Below are positions 55,948-64,000 of a stretch of DNA of 64,000 bases, in pieces. Position numbers and translations under genes: made by a program. The notes under the pieces are model-generated. The model worked only from the letters and a program-made list of their open reading frames with translations, was not told the origin of the DNA and ran no database searches. Source of the DNA: Chlamydomonas reinhardtii (Eukaryota > Chlorophyta > Chlorophyceae > Chlamydomonadales > Chlamydomonadaceae). Position 1 is the first letter of the stretch. Each line of letters begins with the position of its first letter. Location of the stretch: positions 1,490,246 to 1,554,245 of the forward strand of contig NC_057006.1 of assembly GCF_000002595.2 (NCBI RefSeq). The letters run 5' to 3'.

Positions 55948-58558
55948 TTAGAAGAACATCAGCATGCTCAGCAGCACGGCCGCCGCTGCCGCCCAGAATG
56001 ACACGCGGGCGGCGCTGGCGGCGCCACCACCACCGTTTCCAGCAGTCGCGGTGACGGTGACGGAGGGGTCGTAGTAGAAGGAGGGGCCGTTGGGGTTGGG
56101 CAGCTGCAGCGCGATGGAGGTGGGTGCGCTGCCGTTGCCGGCGGTGATGGCGGGCACCTTCATGGCGATCTTCTTGGAGGTGGAGGAGTTAAAGGTGGGC
56201 AGCGCGTAGTCGGCGAACTGGATGGTGGCCTTGCCGCCGCCCAGGTCCATGGTCAGGTTGCCGCCTGCGCGTGCGTGCGCGTGTGCACGACAGGGGGGGG
56301 GGTGCGGGGAGTGAGCTGGGCGTGAGGGAGGAAGGGCGCTGGTTTGAAGGTGCCCAAGGAAAGCTGGCAGCGCGCCGTCTGCAGCGGCACCTGAGCATGC
56401 GCTAACCACCATGTGTGATGCGGGGCCGCGCTCCCTCTCCGCACCCAGTACGGTACTGGAAGTGACTGCCCAGCCCACTCCGCATCCCCCCAGCTTGCTT
56501 TCACGTTCTGCCCTTGTGTCCCCTGCATTCACAAGGTTGTCCACTCCATCCACGCACGCACCGCTGACGCTGGGCTGCACGGACACGTTGCCCTTCACCG
56601 AGAGGTCAATGTCCAGGTTGATGTAGTTGGTGGAAGTGCAGAAGATCCTGTGCGCAATAGATAGCAAAGACAGTTCATCAACATCAATTAAGGGCATATT
56701 GTCCATGTAGCTGTAGAGCTGCCCCCATTCCGCGGCGCTACGCATGCCCACTCGATCCCTGCATACGGCAATTCGCGTACGTAGCTGTGGAGTGTACCAA
56801 CTCACCAGTTGTTTAAAGCGACGTTGAACTGCGCGCGTCATAGAAGGCATATGCGTAAGGATGTTTTTAGTGACACATTGCTGTATGTGCTTACCGTGTG
56901 TAACTCCTGGCTGCCTACACGCCGCGAGCTACGCGACGCCGCGCACCACCACGCCCAGCAGGGGCCCATACATCACACCGGCAGCTCGCCTGCCTGCCTG
57001 CCTGGCTGCCCGCCTGCCCCTGCTTACCCGCTGCGGCCAGTCCCCGATCACCCCACCCCAATCCCTCCCCTGCGCACCTTCATGTCGCCCTTGGCCACGT
57101 CAGTGTACAGCGTGTTGTTGTTGTCGTCCACGCCGTACGGGAACTGCACATCCTCCGTGATGCCAACGTACCTGGCCGGGCGGCGGAGGCGGCGGGCCAC
57201 AGCGGGGGGCAGGCCAGGGGTTGTAAGTGAGGGCGGCACGACCGGCGGTGGGCAGCACCACAGGAGAGCGGATTGCGCGTTCGAGCATGCACACGCACAC
57301 GCACACGCACGTCACGCTGGATGTGATAGAAGACGGCAGACGCAAGTGTGTGAGGAAGCTGCATGGTCACTCGGCTCCGCATGGTCCCTGCTGCTGCATG
57401 CTGTCATACCCGCCAGCCCTCACATGATGACGGAGAGTGTGATGTTGGAGGAGGTCTCGGACGCGGGCTTGCCCTTAGTCTTGTCGCAGGAGATCTGGAA
57501 GGACTGCTTCGAGGCCGGGTCCACGGTCATGGTGATCTGCGGCGGGTAGGCGGGGCGGGCGGGGGCGGAGCAACGTGAGTTCAGTTGACCGTGTGTGTCT
57601 ACAGAACCTGTTGGAACTGGCCGGCCACACCTGGGCTCCCCCGGCCCAGGTCCAGCCAACAAGCTGCCCTTGGCACGTTGCAGGGCCGGCAGGACACATG
57701 GCCCCAGTGGCCATCACCCACGAGCAGCCCCTCTACCCTACCTCGCTGAAACTCGCTTACATGCTCCCGTGCCCAGTTCCCCGGTCCCGTGCCCCGTGCG
57801 TGCCTTCGTGACGTTGACCTTGTCGTTGCTGCCCTTCTTCTTGACCTCAACCAGAGCCGCGTTGAACACGGGATCTGCGCGCAGCGAGGGCACAGGCGCA
57901 AGGGCGGCAAGGTTCAAAGCGCTGGTTTGGAGGATAATTACCGGTCCATTGCCCGCTGCGCCCTGTCATAGCGCACAAATCTAGTCGCGCTCCTCCCTGT
58001 CCTTCAAACTCTCCCTTCTTTCCATGGCACCTGGCAGGTGGGCTGATTGAATAAGTAAGACGACTTGCCGGCAGAGGCCAGTGAGGTGATGGAGTGGATG
58101 TTGACCTTGCCGCCGCCCACCTCGCGCTCCTCCAGCTTGGAGAACTTCATCATTAGGAAGACATCAGGGTTGCTGGTGTTGGGGTACACCAGGAAGTTAG
58201 GCGACTTGCCGACCAGCTCGACCTGAGGGATGGGCCGTAGGGACAGGGCCACACGGCCAAGGTTACACGGGAACCCCGCAGCTGAGGCGTAGGCCGGGAG
58301 GGGGGGTTTGCATGTGTTGGCAGGATTTGAGACGCGCGAGGTGGCACCAGTTATGACATGTTGCCAATTCGATGAATATAGCTCTTCTCCAAAAGCGTAC
58401 GTAAGTTTGCACGGACTGCATGACAGAGAACCATTCCCGCTCCAGCTCGGTTTACAGCCCACCTTGGTCGTGCCAGCCGTGTATACATCGTTTGCTGCTA
58501 AACATGCAATAATGCAGCTGGCCGCGACTGCCAGCGGCAGCAGGAGTGACTGGGCCAT
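55948..58558 (-). CDS. surface-protein family, paralog 3 (short, GPI-anchor-like)
   Basis: Eight exons, 58558-58463, 58222-58069, 57874-57804, 57536-57424, 57171-57078, 56828-56806, 56647-56562 and 56264-55948, give 317 aa. A signal peptide (MAQSLLLPLAVAASCIIACLA) is followed by the diverged first module (VELVGKSPNFLVYPNTSNPD) and second module (NNWIFCTSTNYINLDIDLSV aligns with the RDWPWCNLTN block). The LPNPNGPSFYYDPS box and a hydrophobic GPI-type tail (AAAAAVLLSMLMFF) end it. Pro-rich and repeat linkers of paralogs 1 and 2 are absent. Two splice donors read GC, not GT (after 58069 and after 57804), and one exon is only 23 nt. These joins were chosen because they keep phase and agree with the paralogs. 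Probably the oldest branch of the trio. Confidence 0.72.
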
Positions 58559-60471
58559 GTGGACTCTGCTGTGCTCCGGGATGAAGTGAGACTGCGGTGA
58601 TTGTATGGATACACAGTAAGAGCGAGTATGTATATATGTCCGATGTTTGCAAAGCCGCCTTCGAAGAACCTGCCAAGAGCTCTCAATGTTCCCATGCGGT
58701 AGTACAGTCGCACTACCAGGGTTCCCAGCGACTCTGTGGAGTTCCGCTCTTTGCCCCGTTCAAGGTGCGTGTGTTGCATAGTTTCCTTCTCGAGGGTACA
58801 AGCCGCCAAAAGGGCCTTGGCAACTCCATTCACGACGGCATGTCCGCCGTGTTCGCCCGCCCTGGCAAGTATGCCCATGGAATCTCGAGGACATACATTA
58901 TGCCCTACGTTCCTAGTTTGAGTTATCGGCGCCCAAAACCGCAAAGACTGCTGAGTACCGTGTCGGCCCGTTCAGCGGCCCACCCCTAGCCTCCCGGGTG
59001 CCTCTCCTGGTTTGAGCTGACCTTAGGCTATGTTGAAAGTCGCTGGGGGACAAATGTTTCGGTGCCGTACGAGGGGTGCCGTCCGGGGCGTGCATTTCCG
59101 AGCCAAACCCGCACGCTCGGAGGGCTCCGAGAGGCGATAGTCGCCCACTACCGCAGTACTTAGATGCCGCCTTTTGCAGGCACAGAACTTATATCATTGT
59201 TGGACAGTAGCGCTCAACAGAGGACTAAAACATGTTGGTCAGGGCTCAAGTCGCGAAATTGACCAAAGTCCATACGTTGCGGTATTTTGGGCCTGTATCG
59301 AGTGCCTTCGACTAAGTTACATTTACCGATTTCATCCTGATAGCGTAAGACAAATTTTGGTGAGTCCTGGCGAGCGCACATATAGCAGTTCGACTTCGGC
59401 TCTCGCTCAAGTTTATGCCCGGGAACCATTCAGAGCTTAATTTATGTCACATGATGCCATTTCGGCAGTCTAGGGTCTTGGACTCACGCAGTCCCTAGGG
59501 ACTTGACGGAGTAGCACCCGTGTGCCCCTAGCCACCTGGCGACCGCATGGCTGCAAATGCAAGCAGTACGACGTATACCGGAGCCCAGAAGACACACATG
59601 GAGGCGTCAGAAGATGATAAGAAACAAGCTGAAAGCTCATGGGAGGTAACGTTGCTGGCCGAAAGGACGCCGCCGTACGTAAGCCGTCCCAGGTAGGGCA
59701 GCGTGCGGAGGCAGATGAGCGCAGGCAGGGGTGTTCGGCGGGTCCGGCATACGGTAGGCCGCAGGCAGCATGCCTCACATGCACAGCACGACAACCCGCC
59801 TGACAGGTGCCCATTCCGCATGCGTGCGGGCTTGCCAGCTGCGAGCATGGATGCAGACGCTTGTGCGGGGTGCCAGGACGGTGGTTGCATGGCCTCCGTC
59901 CGGCACGCACGAAAGGGAGCGGTGTACAAGTGTGCATGTGTAGTGGGGGGCGGCGGGCGGGGCTGTGAAGACGTGTGTCAAGCTCCTCTGTCTTCACCCC
60001 TCAGCCTGCATGCATCGGTGATCGGTGCGTGGGCATGGCAGGGAGCAAACGGCTCAAGTGCGTGCTCAACTTGTCGAGGTGCGTCCACGTATAGCGGGCC
60101 CCGGGTAGCGGCCACGGTAGCGGCCTACGGCTGGCTTACCTGAGAGCAGCACCATTGCTTGATCGGATGGCATGGCACGCATTCTTCTTTCTGAGGGCCC
60201 CGCATTATGTGTCCCACTCAGAGGACGGAGGAACAGCTGATGATACGGTAGGCGGTGCACATGTGCAGGCGCTGAGCCCGGGCAGGCGTGCCTGTGGGCA
60301 AGATGGGGAGTTTCATTATTCTTGGAGCGGGAGACGAAAGCAAGACTTGAAACATGATTGAACCCCACCCTTTTTCCATGATAGCCAGCGCTGGCAGGAT
60401 TTGATTAACACGGGCAAAAGCCACAGGCCTGCGCCGAGCTGGCAACGCGACCAGGGACGGACGCGGCCTGC
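58559..60471. other. intergenic, divergent between paralog 3 and the right-edge gene
   Basis: 1.9 kb. Open frames such as 58597-58989 and 59174-59440 lack codon bias and recognisable motifs. The section about 59160-59470 is clearly more AT-rich than the rest. Nothing could be identified. Confidence 0.4.
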
Positions 60472-63400
60472 GTGATGCAGCAGCGAAAGCAGTTTCGGCA
60501 CTACCGCCGCCGCTCGCGCTCGCCTGCCGCCGCCACCAGTGCCTTGCAGAAAGTCCTGGCTCTAGCCACGATTGCCGTTTGCTGCCGGCTTCTTGGCTGC
60601 GGCATGTCCGCAGCAGCTACGACTTCGGTGGCAGCAAACCCTGCCGCCGTGTTTGGCGGCGCCAGCGGGGAGGAGGAGGACGGCGGTGGAGCACCTGCTG
60701 CGGTGTGGCTTCGTGCCAGCAGCCCCTCGGCGCGGCGCCCGCAGCGCTTGGATGCGGTTGGTGTCGTCAGTGTGGAAGCCCCTGGCGTGGGCCTCGGCAG
60801 TGGTGGCCTTCTCGGAAGTAGTGCTATTCAAGAAGGGCCGCCGGCGCAGCAGCAACCCGCACGAGTAATAGTGGCGGCAACGCATGCGGCCGCCGCGGCA
60901 GCAACAGCGGCGGCGGAAGCACTAGCAGTGGCCCCCGGCGGCGGCGGCATAGCGCAACCCGCTGAATCAGCAACAGCGGTGTGCGCCCGCAAGCTGGAGC
61001 GCCTTCCACACGCCCTGGCGGCTAGCCTGGAGGTGCGTATTCGGTGCGGTGCGATCAGCTGACGTGTGTGCACTCTGCCACACAACTAACCCCACGCACG
61101 TCAGGTGGGGGCATCAATCGTGGTCAGCGGCATGGCTCCATTCTGAAAGCTGAAGCACATCCAAGGCACGTGTGGGTACACTGCCTGCAGGTCCTACTGG
61201 GCCCGCGCCTCAAGGGATCTGCCGACTGTGGCCCTCCAGCAGCAGCAGCCACTCCAGTCTTCGCAGCCACACCAGTCGCTGCAGCTGCTGGTGCCGCCGC
61301 CGAGGAGGTGGCTGTGCTGCCCCAGCAGAAAGGCAACCCGGGGAACAGCTTTGGACGTCTGCACCAGCACCGGCACCAGCACCAGCTGCAGCAGCAGCTC
61401 CGACAGGTGCCGCCCCTGGCGTGGCGGCGGCACGGCGGGGCCCACCTCGATGCTCCGCTGGGCCAGCAGAGGGACGGTGCGGACACACACCGCAGCACCA
61501 GCAGCCGCACAAGCACAAGCACCAGCCCTTTCACGGCGGTAGTGGTCCCGCCGGCGGCGGGTGCGGTGAACCCGTCGGTTGAGCCTCTGGGACAGCAGCT
61601 GCGGCAGCAGCAGGCCGGGCCGGCGGCTGTGCAGTTCACTGCTGCACGCTGCACGGACATCCTTGCCTGGGCGGTGGAGGCCGCGTCGCACCCACACCCT
61701 GCTGCTGCGGATGCCGCCACCACTGGCAACAGCAGGACGACTGCTGCTGATGAGGGTGGCCTGCTCAGCGGAGTGGCAACGGCGAGCCTGGACCCAGCGG
61801 AGCCACCCGGCAGCGTGAGGCCAGCAGCGGCGGCGCCAGCGGCGGCGGCGGCGGGAGCGGCGCCAGCTGCGGGAGCGGCGGCGGCGGGCTTCGATTGGTC
61901 GTGGTCTGCGGCGCCGCCGCTCAGTTCCCCGACCCGCCTGTCGGATCTCTATAGCCATTGCCTGAGCAGCGGGACGGGGAGCCCGCTGCTGGCGATGCTG
62001 CTGCTGTTGTCAGGGCAGCAGCCATCAGCACTCGGTCTGCTGGGCGCCCAGGCGCCGGCAGCAACCGAGGCCGCTCCGGCCGTTACTGGTGCGGCCTTGC
62101 TGCCTGTGGATGGAAGCGCTGCGCTTCATCAGTCTGCAGCAGTGGGTCTGCCCTCATACTCGCATGTGCGCGGCATCCGACAGGTGTGTGTGTGGGTGTG
62201 TGCGCATATGCGCATCAGCCCTTACCTGCTTTCCCTGCATGCCCCCCTCACGTGCCTTTACCCCACCTACCCTCTCCTAGACGCGCCCATGACCGAACGG
62301 CATATGGGTCACTCGCGCGCCGGCCCATTAGTGGAATCACTCACCTGCTTCACACACACACACACACACACACGCACGCACGCACACATACAGTGTGGGT
62401 AACTGCGCGCGCGTGTATGGTGGAATTGTTCCGTTTGTTTTTGTTTAACACACACACACACAGTCACACGATGCATGCAGCAACATCACTCATATCGTCA
62501 CCCTGCTTTCCACTGCTGCTCAGGTGTTTGGCGCCTCGACGCTGCCGGTGAATCGGCCATTCACCGGCTTCCCGGCTGACGTGGAGATCATTGGGCTGTT
62601 GGCGCTGGCGCTCACACAGCAGCAGAATAACGTGGGCCGAGGTGCGAGCGAATGGGCGACAGTACTCTTTTACACTGCCTCGCTCTCTCCGCACACAAGA
62701 TCGACCTTTGCCCTTCACTGCGGGAAAGGATCTTTCCTGGGAGTAATCCGTTACTGGAAACGGGCTGGACTTCCCCAGAAGAGGGCAAAACTGCTGGCGA
62801 CTTCCTAGCACACAACCATCACGTATGGAACTTCCACAGACACATCCGCCAACTCGGGTCTGGCCACCACCTTCCGCGGTGTGACCTTCCCCTTCGGCGT
62901 CAGCTTTGCCACCACCAACAGCTTCGGCGGGGCGGTGCAGCAGGCCTTCGACTTCGCCACCGCTACCGACCAGCGCGGGGCGGCCGCGGACGGGCTTGAG
63001 ACGGGCAGGTGCGGTGGGGTTGTGTGCGCGTGTGTTTTGTGCGTGCGTGTGAGAGCGTGCGCAGGCAGGAGGATAGATGGAAGGCGTGGCTTGGCGTGAC
63101 AAGTCCGGACGTGTTGGAGCCCGCCCCCTACACACGTGGCCAATCTACACACAGGGCAATTGGCAGCGTGCCATTCGGCGACGTCAACGTGGTTACCAAT
63201 GTGCTGAGCTCTGCGCTCTCGCAGCGGCGGCTGGTGCGGCCGCGCAGCCCGCCCCAGCCGCCGCATCGACAGAAGCAACAGCAACAACAGCAAGAACAAC
63301 AGCAACAACAGCAGGACGCGCACCCAAATAGCCAGCAGGGAAAACAGAACCAAGGGCCTCTGGGCGCAGCAGGTGGCGGCAGTAGTAGCGGCGCCGGCGG

Positions 63401-64000
63401 GGGCGGCAGCTTTCGCGACGGGGCACAGCAGCAGCAACAGCCTGGAGCAGCAGCAGCAGCCGCTGGAGGCGGTGCTACAGCCAACAATGAAACGGCAGTA
63501 GCATCGGAGGGCGACGGCGCGGCGGCGCAAGCCGCCTCGGCCCTGCGGGCTGCCGAGCTATTGGATGAGTATGCATATTGGAACGGCTACATGGGGACGA
63601 TTTACAATGTTGAGTATGACGTGGCGGCGGCGGCGGATGCGGCACGCGACCCCCACCATGCGTATGAGTATGATGACACTGAGCCGCAGGACCAGCAGCG
63701 AACTGGGGGAGCCGAGGGGTCGGCACCACCAGGGAATGGGATAGAAGGGACCAAGAATGGGTCAAGTACAGCGGCGGCGGGAGAGCAGGGCGGCTCGGGT
63801 CCAGAAGCGAAGGCGGCGGCGGCGGCGGCGCGGCGGCGCAAGTGGCAGCGGCGGGCTCAGGCCGCTATTGCGGCGGCGGAGGCGGGCGATGAGGAGTACG
63901 CAGCAGCGCTGATGGGTTGGAGCTTGGCGCCCCCAGCCGGCACCGCTGGCGGCATCCCGCGACCGCCACCCCTGCCCCAGCAGCAGTCTGGCGCTGCTGC
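60472..64000 (+). CDS. unrecognised low-complexity protein, 5' part (runs off the right edge)
   Basis: Exons 60472-61032, 61191-62183, 62524-62631, 62809-63008 and 63155 to beyond 64000 join in phase. A short exon at 61105-61122 could also be included without a frame change. The N-terminus is basic (MQQRKQFRHYRRRSRS) and then hydrophobic (VLALATIAVCCRLLGCG), which could be an organelle- or membrane-targeting region. Long Ala/Gln/Pro-rich stretches follow. The better-ordered part is encoded at 62524-63230 (GFPADVEIIGLLALALTQQQ, GVTFPFGVSFATTNSFGGAV, SVPFGDVNVVTNVLSSALSQ), after which come poly-Gln and an acidic Tyr-rich segment (EYAYWNGYMGTIYNVEYD). I do not recognise any domain. The donor at 62632 was chosen because it alone keeps the frame into exon 4. 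Confidence 0.6.

Noticed and set aside
58597-59440. Possible genes at 58597-58989 and 59174-59440
   Set aside because: Weak codon bias, no domain, no plausible splice structure, and no similarity to neighbours.
1-64000. CRISPR arrays, bacterial-type operons, rRNA or tRNA genes, retroelements with coding domains
   Set aside because: None could be supported. The repeats present are microsatellites, satellites or inverted-repeat elements, and gene structure is that of an intron-rich eukaryote.

Overview
The window looks like nuclear DNA of a volvocine green alga (Chlamydomonas or a close relative). It is GC-rich with strong G/C third positions in coding frames. Genes have many short GT-AG introns filled with (CA)n/(GT)n and G-rich simple repeats. 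Proteins carry Ala/Gly/Gln/Ser-rich inserts, TGTAA stands in for AATAAA at likely 3' ends, and several secreted or wall-type proteins are present. I assembled exons by eye and checked that splice phases close. For most genes the summed exon length is divisible by three with no internal stop.

Layout, left to right. (1) 1-1060: 3' end of an unrecognised + strand gene. (2) 1723-3584: LSM6, 78 aa, + strand. (3) 4583-7166: Fringe-like (GT31/DUF604) glycosyltransferase, - strand, convergent with LSM6. (4) 7539-10506: DUF1264/oil-body-associated-type protein, + strand, divergent from the glycosyltransferase. (5) 10987-11531 and 13215-13733: tandem pair of tiny secreted six-cysteine proteins sharing a promoter block. 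(6) 14683-21361: very long molybdenum cofactor sulfurase. (7) 21981-28578: glyoxal/galactose-oxidase-like copper radical oxidase, - strand. (8) 29454-37892: XRN-type 5'-3' exoribonuclease with AT-hooks and a prion-like tail, - strand. (9) 38717-40330: RG-rich protein with three C2H2 fingers, + strand. (10) 41668-43867, 46146-48410 and 55948-58558: three - strand paralogs of a secreted, membrane- or GPI-anchored family I cannot name. (11) Between paralogs 2 and 3: two copies (48800-51699, 52437-55655) of a long-terminal-inverted-repeat DNA element with an internal 183/184-bp satellite, each flanked by its own 7-bp target duplication; one holds a 100-N gap. (12) 60472-64000+: 5' part of an unrecognised low-complexity protein gene running off the right edge.

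The genes do not form a pathway. They mix RNA decay (LSM6, XRN), cofactor maturation, and secreted/cell-surface functions (copper oxidase, small cysteine proteins, the paralog trio, glycosyltransferase). The most distinctive parts are the paired inverted-repeat elements with their satellites, the expanding surface-protein family beside them, the six-cysteine peptide pair with its shared promoter, and a set of short repeats recurring in introns of unrelated genes.
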